64,000 nt of DNA from Streptomyces lichenis (GTDB lineage: Bacteria; Actinomycetota; Actinomycetes; Streptomycetales; Streptomycetaceae). This document shows positions 43,111 to 52,036 of this stretch, one piece after another. Numbering within the stretch: the stretch's first letter is position 1; the number at the start of each line of letters is the position of its first letter. The stretch spans positions 104,400 to 168,399 of the forward strand of contig NZ_JALPTH010000017.1 of assembly GCF_023218175.1 (NCBI RefSeq), in the 5' to 3' direction. The notes under the pieces were generated by a model that was not told the DNA's origin, made no database searches, and worked only from the letters and a program-made list of their open reading frames with translations. A program made the position numbers and the translations under genes.

Positions 43111-44070
43111 ATGGCCGCGAACGCGATCGACCAGACCCGGCGGATGCTCTCCCTGGTGACCTATCTGCGCGAGCGCCCCGGCGCGCACGTCGCCGACGTC
43201 GCCCGGGCCTTCGGCATCACCGAGGACGAGCTCATCTCCGACCTGGACGTGCTGCCCATGTGCGGCACCAGCTTCCGCGGCGGCGACCTGCTCGACATCG
43301 ACACCGACGGCGACCGGATCTGGTGGCACAACCCGGACGACGTGGCCGCCCCGCTGCGGCTAGCCGCCGACGAGGCCACCGCCCTGCTGGTCGCCGCCCG
43401 GGCCGTCGCCACCCTGCCCGGGCTGCGCGAGGGCGACCGGGAGGCGCTGCTGCGCGCCACCGCCAAGCTGGAGGCCGCGGCCGGCGAGGCGGCCGGCGCC
43501 AGCTCCCGGCTCTCGGTCACCTTCGAGTCCGAGGGCGGGGTCTTCGCCGACGTCGACCGGGCCATCTCCGAGCGGCGCCGGCTCTGGCTGCGCTATTACT
43601 CGCCCGCCCGCGACGAGCTCACCGAGCGGGAGGTGGACCCGATCCGGCTGTTCGCCGTCGGCCACACCTATATGGAGGCCTGGTGCCGGCGTACCGAGGC
43701 CCGGCGCACCTTCCGGCTCGACCGGGTCGCCGAGATCCGTCTGCTCGACGAGCCCTCCGAGCCGCCCGAGATCGAGCTGCGGGACCTCTCCGAGAACCTG
43801 GTCCAGCCCTCCGCCGACGACCCCGAGGTGGTGGTGGAGGTCGGTACCGGCGGCCGCTGGGTCGCCGAGTACTACCCGCACGACAGTGCCGAGGAGCTGC
43901 CGGACGGCGGGCTGCGGATCACCCTGCGCACCCCCGACCCGGCCTCGCTGCGCCGGCTCGCGCTCCGGCTCGGCGCCGAGGGCCGTATCGTCTCCCCGCC
44001 CGAGCTGGCCGGCAGCGCCCGCCGGGCGGCCGCCGAGGCCCTGGCCGCGTACGAGGACGACCGCCGCTGA
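43111..44070 (+). CDS. pafC: WYL-domain transcriptional regulator PafC
   Basis: The 319-residue protein is the partner of PafB. It starts at ATG 43111 (MAANAIDQTRRMLSLVTYL), has a winged helix (HVADVARAFGITEDELISDL) and a WYL domain with RRLWLRYYSPARDELTEREV and YMEAWCRRTEARRTFRLDRV. The WYL motif itself is partly changed (EAWC), as is usual for PafC. It continues the pafB unit, and is followed by a small zinc-ribbon gene and the tat genes, as in other actinobacteria. Confidence 0.95.
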   Translation: MAANAIDQTRRMLSLVTYLRERPGAHVADVARAFGITEDELISDLDVLPMCGTSFRGGDLLDIDTDGDRIWWHNPDDVAAPLRLAADEATALLVAARAVATLPGLREGDREALLRATAKLEAAAGEAAGASSRLSVTFESEGGVFADVDRAISERRRLWLRYYSPARDELTEREVDPIRLFAVGHTYMEAWCRRTEARRTFRLDRVAEIRLLDEPSEPPEIELRDLSENLVQPSADDPEVVVEVGTGGRWVAEYYPHDSAEELPDGGLRITLRTPDPASLRRLALRLGAEGRIVSPPELAGSARRAAAEALAAYEDDRR

Positions 44071-44073
44071 CCC

Positions 44074-44150
44074 GCGGCCGGGAAACGTCCGGGAAACGGG
44101 GAGGAAGCGGCCGGGAGACGGGCGGGAAACGGCCGGGAGACGGGCGGAGG
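44074..44150. repeat. CGGGARACGG repeats after pafC
   Basis: Variants of CGGCCGGGAGACGGGCGGG and CCGGGAAACG repeat five or six times between the pafC stop and the next start codon; the best pair lies near 44108 and 44129. Confidence 0.7.
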
Positions 44151-44160
44151 AGAGGAAAGC

Positions 44161-44415
44161 ATGCTGATGACGAGTGCGGCCGGATCGGTACGGGCCGCTG
44201 GACCGGTGCTGTTCAAGGCCGCGTGCCCGGCGTGCCGGGCCCGCTTCGAGCTCTCCGCCGGATCGCTGCGCCTGGTCATCGGCGCCAGCGCCCGTACAAC
44301 CTTCTACTCCTTCACCTGCCCCGAGTGCGCCAGCGCGGTGCGCAAGCCGGCCGGTGAGCGCATCGTGGAGCTGCTCACCGGCGGCGGGGTGCGCACCCTG
44401 CGCCTGCACACCTGA
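44161..44415 (+). CDS. Small zinc-ribbon protein
   Basis: The 84-residue protein starts at ATG 44161 after AGGAGAGGAAAG. CPAC and CPEC pairs about 30 residues apart make a four-cysteine zinc ribbon; the spacer contains LVIGASARTTFYSFTCP. It has no membrane segment. It lies between pafC and the tat genes. Its function is unknown; a nucleic-acid or protein-binding adaptor is possible. Confidence 0.82.
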   Translation: MLMTSAAGSVRAAGPVLFKAACPACRARFELSAGSLRLVIGASARTTFYSFTCPECASAVRKPAGERIVELLTGGGVRTLRLHT

Positions 44416-44473
44416 CTCCCTGGGCCCGGCTCCGCGTTCCCGGCCGCCGTCCGCAGCGGTCCGGCGCCCCCGT

Positions 44474-44479
44474 TAGGCT
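44474..44479 (+). promoter_or_regulatory. -10 element of the small membrane protein (leaderless)
   Basis: TAGGCT ends six bases before ATG 44486, with no Shine-Dalgarno sequence. The gene therefore has its own leaderless promoter. Confidence 0.5.
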
Positions 44480-44485
44480 CTGCCC

Positions 44486-44683
44486 ATGTTCTGGCCCATG
44501 CTCGCCATCGCCCTGGGATTCGCCGGCATCGCCGTGCTCGGGGTCCTCGGTATCCGTGTGTTCGTCGAGGCCGAGCGGCTCGGCCGGCAGGTGGAGGCGG
44601 GCAGCCGGCGGATCAGCCGCGCCGCCGAGGAACTGGAACGGGCGGCGGCGGACGCGGCACGGACCGGGGACGCCCTGCGGTAG
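44486..44683 (+). CDS. Small single-pass membrane protein
   Basis: The 65-residue protein has one hydrophobic segment (MLAIALGFAGIAVLGVLGIRVFV) followed by a charged, probably helical tail (EAERLGRQVEAGSRRISRAAEELERAAADA). The layout resembles TatA-like or BhsA-like bitopic proteins, but it lacks the FGxKKLP hinge of TatA. Its position just before tatA in the conserved order suggests a link to the membrane or to Tat. Its family is not recognised further. Confidence 0.75.
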   Translation: MFWPMLAIALGFAGIAVLGVLGIRVFVEAERLGRQVEAGSRRISRAAEELERAAADAARTGDALR

Positions 44684-44864
44684 CGGCGGTTCCACTTCCC
44701 GGGACGAGCCCTCCGGGAGTCCTGCGGGAGTCTTCCGGGAGTGCGGCGGGACGCGCCCTCCCCGGGTGCGGCGGGCCGGAGTACGCTGCTGGTTGACCGG
44801 CTGATCGGCCTGGTGGTCCCGGCAGGCGCGCGGTACGCGGCGGAACGCGTAGTACGCACAGGGA

Positions 44865-44895
44865 TTGCCCGGTGTTTACCCATCCGCGTTACGAT
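44865..44895 (+). promoter_or_regulatory. tatA promoter
   Basis: TTGCCC (44865-44870) and TACGAT (44890-44895) are separated by 19 bases, a usable -35/-10 pair. The predicted leader is about 80 bases. The 297-base gap from 44684 otherwise holds no gene. Confidence 0.45.
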
Positions 44896-44980
44896 CGCTG
44901 GCGGCCGTGGTTCGGACAGCCATCCGATCGTCGGCCGACCGACCGCCCCACGCCGCCTCGGTGAGAAGGTAGACACGCTT

Positions 44981-45259
44981 ATGTTCCATCAGATCGGTGC
45001 CACCGAGATCGTCCTGATCCTGCTCGTGGTCGTGCTCCTCTTCGGTGCCAAGAAGCTGCCCGAGATGGCCCGCTCGCTGGGCAAGTCGGCGCGCATCCTC
45101 AAGAGCGAGGCGAAGGCGATGAAGTCGGAGGGCGGCCAGCAGAGCGCCCCCGCCGACCCGCCGGCCGACCAGGTCGGCCACCGCACGATCAAGGCCTCGC
45201 CCGGCGACACCACCTCGGCCCGCCCGGTCGCCGAGCCGTCGGACACCACCCAGCGCTGA
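44981..45259 (+). CDS. tatA: Sec-independent translocase subunit TatA
   Basis: The 92-residue protein has the short N-terminal segment (TEIVLILLVVVLLF), the hinge FGAKKLPEMARSLG, an amphipathic helix and a disordered tail. TatA oligomers form the pore that passes folded twin-arginine proteins through the membrane. ATG 44981 follows GAGAAGG. It is 49 bases upstream of tatC. tatB is not here, as is usual for Streptomyces, where it lies elsewhere. Confidence 0.96.
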   Translation: MFHQIGATEIVLILLVVVLLFGAKKLPEMARSLGKSARILKSEAKAMKSEGGQQSAPADPPADQVGHRTIKASPGDTTSARPVAEPSDTTQR

Positions 45260-45308
45260 CCTGGGCCGGGAACAGAGCCCGGCCCGACGCACGAGATGAG
45301 GACGTGGG

Positions 45309-46265
45309 TTGCTCAAGCCTGCCCGCACGAAGAGGGAGAAGGATCCCGAGGGGCGGATGCCGCTCGCGGAGCACCTGCGCGAGCTGCGCAACCGGCTGGC
45401 CAAGGCCGTGCTGGCGATCGCGATCACTTCCACGGTGGCCGCCTTCTTCAGCCAGCAGCTCATGGAGTTCCTGGCGTCACCGGTGAGGACCTGCACCCCG
45501 GGCAGCTCCATTCAGGAGAACACTGGCGGCCGGTGCGTCATCCTCGCCTACCAGAGCGTGCTCTCGCCCTTCACCTCCACGGTCAAGGTGGTGCTGCTCG
45601 CCGGTCTGGTCGCGGCCACCCCGGTCTGGTTCTACCAGCTGTGGGCCTTCGTCGCGCCCGGACTGCACCGGCACGAGAAGCGGTACGCCTACTACTTCGT
45701 GAGCGCGGCCGTCCCGCTGTTCCTGGCCGGCGCCGTCCTCGCGTACACCGTGATGCCGATGAGCATCGGCGTGCTGATCAGCATCACTCCCGATGTGGCC
45801 TCCAACTTCCTCTCCCTTGACGACCTGCTGGACTTCGCCACCCGGATGGTGCTGGTCTTCGGCCTCGCCTTCGAGCTGCCGCTGCTGCTGATCATGCTCA
45901 ATGTCACCGGCCTGGTCACCGCCAAGCGGATGGCCGGCTGGTGGCGCGGCGTGGTGATGGGCATCTTCGTCTTCGGCGCGGTCGCCACCCCCTCCACCGA
46001 CCCGCTGGGCATGCTGGCGCTGTCGGTGCCGATCATCGCGCTGTACTTCCTCGCGGTCGGCGTGGCCTTCCTCAACGACCGCCGCCGGCGCAAGGCCGAC
46101 CCGGACGCCGAGCTGTCCGACGACGAGGCCGCCCCGCTCGACCTCACCCCCGAGCCGGTGCCGGCCGTCGGCCGGATCCCCGCCCCGTCCGCGCTGCCGG
46201 AGCAGGCGGACGGCGACCGGGCCGCCCAGCGCCAGCTGGGCGCCGGCTACGACGACGTGACCTGA
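45309..46265 (+). CDS. tatC: Sec-independent translocase subunit TatC
   Basis: The 318-residue protein starts at TTG 45309, after GAGGACG. It has six membrane segments and the signature regions RMPLAEHLRELRNRLAKA and FVAPGLHRHEKRYAYYF. TatC recognises the twin-arginine signal and recruits TatA. A cytoplasmic tail of about 60 residues is acidic. It is the second gene of the tatAC unit; a strong hairpin follows. Confidence 0.96.
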   Translation: MLKPARTKREKDPEGRMPLAEHLRELRNRLAKAVLAIAITSTVAAFFSQQLMEFLASPVRTCTPGSSIQENTGGRCVILAYQSVLSPFTSTVKVVLLAGLVAATPVWFYQLWAFVAPGLHRHEKRYAYYFVSAAVPLFLAGAVLAYTVMPMSIGVLISITPDVASNFLSLDDLLDFATRMVLVFGLAFELPLLLIMLNVTGLVTAKRMAGWWRGVVMGIFVFGAVATPSTDPLGMLALSVPIIALYFLAVGVAFLNDRRRRKADPDAELSDDEAAPLDLTPEPVPAVGRIPAPSALPEQADGDRAAQRQLGAGYDDVT

Positions 46266-46283
46266 AGCACGCGCAGACCCTGA

Positions 46284-46326
46284 CGGGGCCGCGGGAGCGC
46301 ACGGGCGGTGCGCACCCGCGGCCCCG
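46284..46326 (+). terminator. Hairpin downstream of tatC
   Basis: An 18-base stem broken by one A-A mismatch (CGGGGCCGCGGG...CCCGCGGCCCCG enclosing GCGCAC/GTGCGC) with a 5-base loop. Confidence 0.8.
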
Positions 46327-46400
46327 CGGCGTATGTCCGTGTCCCCGGCCTCCCGCACCGGTGGTCGCTTAATGATCGGCTGAGTGTCGGTGGCGGCGGG

Positions 46401-46406
46401 TAGTCT
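46401..46406 (+). promoter_or_regulatory. -10 element of helY
   Basis: TAGTCT ends ten bases before ATG 46417, so the transcript has only a few leader bases. Confidence 0.45.
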
Positions 46407-46416
46407 CGAAGACAAG

Positions 46417-49230
46417 ATGACAGAAGAACTCTCACCCGCGGAGGCGTACGCGGCGGCCAAGCTGCGCGCCGCGGAGCAGCGCACGGCACTCGCCCCCTTC
46501 CGCGAGCTGTACGACTTCGGCCTGGACCCGTTCCAGATCGAGGCCTGCCAGGCCCTGGAGGCCGGCAAGGGCGTCCTCGTCGCGGCGCCCACCGGCTCGG
46601 GCAAGACCATCGTCGGTGAGTTCGCCGTGCACCTCGCCCTGGAGCAGGGCCGCAAGTGCTTCTACACCACGCCGATCAAGGCGCTGTCCAACCAGAAGTA
46701 CGCCGACCTGGTCAAGCGGTACGGCCCCGGCAGGGTCGGCCTGCTCACCGGCGACAACAGCGTCAACGCGGACGCGCCGGTGGTCGTGATGACCACCGAG
46801 GTGCTGCGCAACATGCTCTACGCCGGCTCGCAGGCGCTCAGCGGCCTGGGGTACGTGGTGATGGACGAGGTCCACTACCTCTCCGACCGGTTCCGCGGTG
46901 CCGTCTGGGAGGAAGTGATCATCCACCTCCCCGAGTCGGTGACCCTGGTCTCGCTCTCCGCCACGGTGTCCAACGCCGAGGAGTTCGGCGACTGGCTGGA
47001 CACCGTGCGCGGGGACACCGAGGTGATCGTCTCCGAGAGCCGCCCGGTGCCGCTGTGGCAGCACGTGCTGGCCGGCCGCCGGGTCTACGACCTCTTCGAG
47101 GAGGAGACCGACCACGGCGGCCGCGGTTCGGCCCGCCGCGAGGTCAACCCCGATCTGGTGCGGCTCGCCCGGATGGAGAACACCCGGCCGCTCACCCGCG
47201 GCCGCCGGGGCCGGGAGGCCGACCGGGAGCGGGAGCGCCGCCAGCGCTCGCGGATCTGGACGCCGGGCCGCCCCGAGGTCATCGAGCGGCTGGACGCGGA
47301 CGGGCTGCTGCCCGCCATCACCTTCATCTTCAGCCGGGCCGGCTGCGAGGCCGCCGTGCAGCAATGCCTCCACGCCGGGCTGCGGCTCAACGACGAGGAG
47401 GGCCGCCGCCGGGTCCGCGAGATCGTGGAGGAGCGCACCGCCTCCATCCCCCGCGGCGACCTGCACGTCCTCGGCTACTACGAGTGGCTGGAGGCCCTGG
47501 AGCGCGGTATCGCCGCCCACCACGCGGGCATGCTGCCGACCTTCAAGGAGGTCGTGGAGGAGCTGTTCGTCCGCGGCCTGGTCAAGGCGGTCTTCGCCAC
47601 CGAGACGCTCGCGCTCGGCATCAACATGCCCGCCCGCACCGTGGTGCTGGAGAAGCTCGTCAAGTGGAACGGCGAGCAGCACGCCGACATCACCCCCGGC
47701 GAGTACACCCAGCTCACCGGCCGGGCCGGCCGGCGCGGCATCGACGTCGAGGGCCACGCGGTGGTCCTCTGGCAGCGCGGCATGGACCCGGCGCACCTCG
47801 CCGGGCTCGCCGGCACCCGCACCTATCCGCTGCGCTCCAGCTTCAAGCCCTCGTACAACATGGCGGTCAACCTGGTCGACCAGTTCGGCCGGCACCGCTC
47901 CCGGGAGCTGCTGGAGACCTCCTTCGCCCAGTTCCAGGCGGACCGCTCGGTCGTCGGCATCTCCCGCCAGGTCCAGCGCAACGAAGAGGGCCTGGACGGC
48001 TACCGCGAGGGCATGACCTGCCACCTGGGGGACTTCGAGGAGTACGCGCGGCTGCGCCGCGACCTCAAGGACCGGGAGAACGAGCTGGCCAAGCAGGGGG
48101 CGACGCAGCGCCGGGCGGCCGCCGCGACCGCCCTGGAGCGGCTCAAGCCGGGTGACGTGATCCACGTGCCCACCGGCAAGTTCGCCGGGCTGGCCCTGGT
48201 CCTCGACCCGGGCGTCCCGGCCGGGCGGACCAACGGCCACCGGGGCTTCGACTACCACGACGGCCCGCGCCCGCTGGTGCTCACCGCCGAGCGGCAGGTC
48301 AAGCGGCTCGCCGCGATCGACTTCCCGGTGCCGGTGGAGCCGCTGGAGCGGATGCGGATCCCCAAGTCGTTCAACCCGCGCTCCCCGCAGTCCCGCCGGG
48401 ACCTCGCCTCCGCGCTGCGCACCAAGGCCGGGCACATAGCGCCCGAGCGGCACCGCAAGCAGCGCTCCGGCGCCGCCGACGACCGCGAGATCAACCGGCT
48501 GCGGGCCGAGCTGCGGGCCCACCCCTGCCATGGCTGCTCGGACCGGGAGGACCACGCCCGCTGGGCCGAGCGCTACCACCGCCTCCAGCGCGACACCCGC
48601 CAGCTGGAGCGGCGGATCGAGGGCCGCACCAACACCATCGCCCGCACCTTCGACCGGATCGTCGCCCTGCTCACCGAGCTGGACTATCTGCGCGGGGACG
48701 AGGTCACCGAGCACGGCAAGCGGCTCGCCCGGCTCTACGGCGAGCTGGACCTGCTGGCCAGCGAGTGCCTGCGGGCCGGGGTCTGGGAGGGGCTGAAACC
48801 GGCCGAGCTGGCGGCCTGCGTCTCCGCCCTGGTGTACGAGTCGCGGCAGGCCGACGACGCGGTGGCGCCCAAGGTGCCGTCCGGCGGTGCCAAGGCGGCG
48901 CTCGGCGAGATGGTGCGCATCTGGGGCCGGCTGGACGGGCTGGAGGAGGACTTCCGCATCCACCAGGCCGAGGGCGTAGGCCAGCGCGAACCGGACCTCG
49001 GCTTCGCCTGGGCCGCCTACGAGTGGGCCTCCGGTAAGGAGCTGGACGAGGTGCTGCGGGAGGCGGAGATGCCCGCCGGCGACTTCGTCCGCTGGTGCAA
49101 GCAGGTCATCGACGTGCTCGGCCAGATTGCCGCGGCCGCGCCGAGCCAGGACAGCACCGTCGGCAAGAACGCCCGCAAGGCGGTCGAGGCGACCCTGCGC
49201 GGGGTGGTGGCGTACAGCTCGGTGAGCTGA
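46417..49230 (+). CDS. helY: DEAD/DEAH-box RNA helicase HelY (Ski2/Mtr4-like)
   Basis: The 937-residue protein is a superfamily 2 helicase. Walker A is APTGSGKT (Lys63), the box II is MDEVHY (Asp150), motif III SATVSN, and motif VI QLTGRAGRRG. A long insert follows (residues ~210-290) with RGRRGREADRERERRQRSR. The C-terminal region contains a CHGCSDREDH segment (possible zinc site) and DSHCT-like helices, as in Ski2/Mtr4. Family members unwind RNA for degradation; the actinobacterial substrate is not known. It lies downstream of tatC, as in mycobacteria. Confidence 0.95.
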   Translation: MTEELSPAEAYAAAKLRAAEQRTALAPFRELYDFGLDPFQIEACQALEAGKGVLVAAPTGSGKTIVGEFAVHLALEQGRKCFYTTPIKALSNQKYADLVKRYGPGRVGLLTGDNSVNADAPVVVMTTEVLRNMLYAGSQALSGLGYVVMDEVHYLSDRFRGAVWEEVIIHLPESVTLVSLSATVSNAEEFGDWLDTVRGDTEVIVSESRPVPLWQHVLAGRRVYDLFEEETDHGGRGSARREVNPDLVRLARMENTRPLTRGRRGREADRERERRQRSRIWTPGRPEVIERLDADGLLPAITFIFSRAGCEAAVQQCLHAGLRLNDEEGRRRVREIVEERTASIPRGDLHVLGYYEWLEALERGIAAHHAGMLPTFKEVVEELFVRGLVKAVFATETLALGINMPARTVVLEKLVKWNGEQHADITPGEYTQLTGRAGRRGIDVEGHAVVLWQRGMDPAHLAGLAGTRTYPLRSSFKPSYNMAVNLVDQFGRHRSRELLETSFAQFQADRSVVGISRQVQRNEEGLDGYREGMTCHLGDFEEYARLRRDLKDRENELAKQGATQRRAAAATALERLKPGDVIHVPTGKFAGLALVLDPGVPAGRTNGHRGFDYHDGPRPLVLTAERQVKRLAAIDFPVPVEPLERMRIPKSFNPRSPQSRRDLASALRTKAGHIAPERHRKQRSGAADDREINRLRAELRAHPCHGCSDREDHARWAERYHRLQRDTRQLERRIEGRTNTIARTFDRIVALLTELDYLRGDEVTEHGKRLARLYGELDLLASECLRAGVWEGLKPAELAACVSALVYESRQADDAVAPKVPSGGAKAALGEMVRIWGRLDGLEEDFRIHQAEGVGQREPDLGFAWAAYEWASGKELDEVLREAEMPAGDFVRWCKQVIDVLGQIAAAAPSQDSTVGKNARKAVEATLRGVVAYSSVS

Positions 49231-49269
49231 GCCGCCCACCTGCGGGGGTGCGCGCCGACGAGAGGCACG

Positions 49270-49300
49270 CGGCCCCGCCCGGGAGTCCCGGGCGGGGCCG
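49270..49300 (+). terminator. Hairpin downstream of helY
   Basis: A perfect 14-base stem CGGCCCCGCCCGGG / CCCGGGCGGGGCCG with loop AGT, 40 bases after the stop codon. Confidence 0.8.
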
Positions 49301-49329
49301 TCGCGTGAGCGCGAGGGTGGCGCCGGGCG

Positions 49330-49850
49330 GCGGGCCCCGTGGGCAAGCCCGGCCCCGGCGGGCCTGGCGCAGGCCCAGCCCCGTGCGGGGGCAGGCCGGC
49401 CGCGCGTAGGTCGGACGGTGTCCCCCGGCAGGCGCGGCCTACCCCGCCACGTAAGGCGTACGGCGGCCCTGGGGCTGGCCCGCTGCCGCCGCGTACGGCG
49501 AGCGAGGCCGTGGCCTACGCAAGGCGGGCCCGGCTTGCCCCGGCCGCGTACGGCGAACGGGGCCTCGGGCGCGCCCCCGCCCCCGCTGCGTACGGGCGTA
49601 CGGCGGCCCCCGGGGCAGGCCCGCCACACCTCACCCCGTGCGCGGCCAGAGCAGTCTCCGTCCCACCGCGTACGTGCGCGCCGCCCACCAGGCCCGCCGC
49701 ACCCGAGCGCGGACGCGCGTCCAAGCATTCCCCGCACCCCACCGCGTACGCGCGCAAGGGCCGCCCCCCCCGTACACGCTCCAGGGCCCCCGCCCCCCCC
49801 CCCGCGTACGCGAACGGCGGCCGGTTCCCGTCCAGTGGGGGCCGGCCGCC
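49330..49850. repeat. CGTACGG-rich repetitive region between helY and the SIP gene
   Basis: The core CCGCGTACGGCG and relatives recur about eight times in a 520-base gene-free stretch, along with runs of C. It resembles the array at 10868-11489 in composition, but the repeats are looser. Confidence 0.7.
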
Positions 49851-49862
49851 GGGGCGGGGGTG

Positions 49863-50714
49863 TCAGGCGGCTGCCGGGTCGGTCTCCTGCTCGCGCTCGA
49901 CCTGCTCGTTCCAGGCGCGCTTGACCTCGCGCCAGGCCTCGTCGGTCTGGCCGAGCCGCCAGTAGCCCGAGATGGACAGGCGGTCGCGGTCGATGCCGCG
50001 CTCCAGGCGCAGATGGCGGCGCAGCTCCTTGACGAACGCGGCCTCGCCGTGGACGAAGGCGTGCACGGCGCCCGCCGGGAAGTCCAGGGCCGTGACCGCC
50101 TCCACCAGGGCGTCGCCCACCGGGCGCCCCGCGCGGTGCAGCCAGCGCACCTCCACACCCGCCGGGGCGGCGATCTTCTGCTCCTCGGCCGGGCCCTCGA
50201 TCTCCACCAGCGCGTGCACCACCGCGCCCTCGGGCATCCGCTCCAGCGAGGCGGCGATCGCGGGCAGGGCGCTCTCGTCGCCGACCAGCAGATGCCAGTC
50301 CGCGGCCGGGTCGGGGGTGTAGCCGCCACCCGGGCCCAGCAGGTACATCACGGCGCCGGGCTCGGCCCGGGCCGCCCACGGGCCGGCCAGGCCCTCGTCG
50401 CCGTGCACCACGAAGTCGATGGCCAGCTCACGCTGCGCCGGGTCCCAGGACCGCACCGTGTAGGTGCGGTTGGCGGGCCACTGGTGGCGCGGGAACTCCT
50501 CGCGGACGCGGCCCATGTCGAAGGGCTCCGGGTACGCCACGCCGTCGATCGGGAAGAGCAGCTTCACATAGCTGTCCGTGGAGCCGTCGGTCCCGAACGC
50601 GGCCAGTCCCTCGCCGCCGAGGACGACCCGCACCATGTGCGGGGTGATGCGTTCGGTGCGCACCACCCGGCCCTCGTGGACCGTCGGTGCCTTACGGGCA
50701 GGCTGTTCCGCCAC
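49863..50714 (-). CDS. Siderophore-interacting protein (FAD-dependent ferric-siderophore reductase)
   Basis: The start is GTG 50714 with GGGGAG upstream; 283 residues. SIP-family proteins reduce ferric siderophores in the cytosol to release iron. The FAD-binding motif is RTYTVRSWD, preceded by a beta-barrel region (ITPHMVRVVLGGEGLAAF). The NAD(P)H-like domain includes LLVGDESALPAIAASLER and the C-terminal YWRLGQTDEAWREVKRAW. An iron box lies ~100 bases upstream, so iron repression is expected. No siderophore transport genes are adjacent. Confidence 0.95.
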   Translation of the reverse strand: MAEQPARKAPTVHEGRVVRTERITPHMVRVVLGGEGLAAFGTDGSTDSYVKLLFPIDGVAYPEPFDMGRVREEFPRHQWPANRTYTVRSWDPAQRELAIDFVVHGDEGLAGPWAARAEPGAVMYLLGPGGGYTPDPAADWHLLVGDESALPAIAASLERMPEGAVVHALVEIEGPAEEQKIAAPAGVEVRWLHRAGRPVGDALVEAVTALDFPAGAVHAFVHGEAAFVKELRRHLRLERGIDRDRLSISGYWRLGQTDEAWREVKRAWNEQVEREQETDPAAA

Positions 50715-50815
50715 GGTGATCTCCCCGCTCTGGGTGTCGCATGATGGGTCGGCATGGTGGGTCAGGGGTGTCGCGGCGCGCTGGTCTGGGCGCTCGCCGA
50801 CTGACCGCACGCTAG

Positions 50816-50834
50816 TTAGGTATGCCTAAGTTAG
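50816..50834. promoter_or_regulatory. Iron box (DmdR/IdeR-type operator)
   Basis: TTAGGTATGCCTAAGTTAG, read on the minus strand as CTAACTTAGGCATACCTAA, agrees at 14 of 19 positions with the DmdR1 consensus TTAGGTTAGGCTCACCTAA as I recall it. It lies upstream of the siderophore-interacting protein gene. Confidence 0.75.
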
Positions 50835-50863
50835 CATGCGGGGCGGGGAGGCCGGCCGGTGGC

Positions 50864-51796
50864 TCAGGCGGCCAGCACCGCCAGCAGCCGCTCCAGTGAG
50901 CCGCCCAGGCCCCAGCGGGCCGCCAGCCGCTCCAGCTCCGCCGGGTCCTTCGGACCGCGCGGGAGGGCGGGGTCGAAGGCGGGCAGCGGGACGTCCCCGG
51001 CCACCCGTACGACCTTCGGCGCCACCGCCACGTACTCCCGGGACTCGTCCAGCCGCCGCCGCTGCGCCGGGGTGAGCCTGGAGCGGGGGTCGTCCACCGC
51101 GGCCATGATCCCGGCCACGTCCCCGTACTCCGCCAGCAGCTTGGCCGCCGTCTTCTCGCCGATCCCCGGCACCCCCGGCAGCCCGTCGCTCGGGTCGCCG
51201 CGCAGCAGCGCCAGATCCGCGTACCCCGGCCCGTCCACCGCGTACTTCTGCCGCAGCCACGCCTCGTCCGTCAGCTGGAGGGTGCCGACCCCCTTCAGCG
51301 GATAGAGCACCCGTACCCCCCGGGCGTCGTCCACCAGCTGGTAGAGGTCCCGGTCGCCGGTGACGATGTCCACCGGGCCGTCCGCCCGGCCCGCCAGAGT
51401 GCCGATCACATCGTCCGCCTCGTACCCGGCGACCCCGACCCGGGCCACGCCCAGCGCGTCCAGCACCGCCTCGATCACCGGGACCTGCGGGGAGAGGGTG
51501 TCCGGCACCTGCTCCTCGTCCGGCCCGCTCGGCGTCTCCTCGGCGACCCGGTGCGCCTTGTACGAGGGGATCAGCTCCACCCGCCAGGCCGGCCGCCAGT
51601 CCGCGTCCATGCAGGCCACCAGCGCCTCCGGCCGATGGTCCTGGACGAGGCGGGCGATGAAGTCCAGCAGCCCGCGCACCGCGTTCACCGGAGAGCCGTC
51701 CGGGGCGCGCACGGAGTCCGGGACGCCGAAGTAGGCGCGGAAGTACAGCGAGGCGGTGTCGAGCAGCATCAGTCGGCGGGGCGCGTCTGCGGTCAT
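50864..51796 (-). CDS. 5'-3' exonuclease (PIN/H3TH, Pol I N-domain-like)
   Basis: The 310-residue protein resembles the 5'-nuclease domain of DNA polymerase I. It opens MTADAPRRLMLLDTASLYFR (catalytic Asp), has CMDADWRPAWR and GYEADDVIGTLAGRA for metal binding, VTGDRDLYQLV, and an H3TH motif GLPGVPGIGEKTAAKLL. It is a free-standing nuclease, not fused to a polymerase. ATG 51796 is chosen because a minus-strand CATGAT -10 (51804-51809) lies seven bases upstream; an ATG at 51808 overlaps that element. It may process flaps in replication or repair. Confidence 0.93.
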   Translation of the reverse strand: MTADAPRRLMLLDTASLYFRAYFGVPDSVRAPDGSPVNAVRGLLDFIARLVQDHRPEALVACMDADWRPAWRVELIPSYKAHRVAEETPSGPDEEQVPDTLSPQVPVIEAVLDALGVARVGVAGYEADDVIGTLAGRADGPVDIVTGDRDLYQLVDDARGVRVLYPLKGVGTLQLTDEAWLRQKYAVDGPGYADLALLRGDPSDGLPGVPGIGEKTAAKLLAEYGDVAGIMAAVDDPRSRLTPAQRRRLDESREYVAVAPKVVRVAGDVPLPAFDPALPRGPKDPAELERLAARWGLGGSLERLLAVLAA

Positions 51797-52036
51797 GCTC
51801 CCGATCATGCCGTACCCCGCCGACAGCGCCCGCCGGCGACCGGGGACGTGAACCGGATCACCTTTCCGTTTGCCCCGCGCGCACCGGGGCAGGCACGGCT
51901 CCGGAGCGGATCCTGTCCAGGTTTCCGCTGGTACGTACAGCTGGTCATGTTTCTGTGCAGCACCTTCGCGAACACCCGCTCCACGGTCTGCCGAGCGGGG
52001 GCGACGGACCGTCACGCTCCGACCCGAGAGGTGTAT

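Noticed and set aside
46432..50379. A 1315-residue minus-strand frame over helY
   Set aside because: It is antisense to a helicase with all its motifs, and the product is low-complexity.
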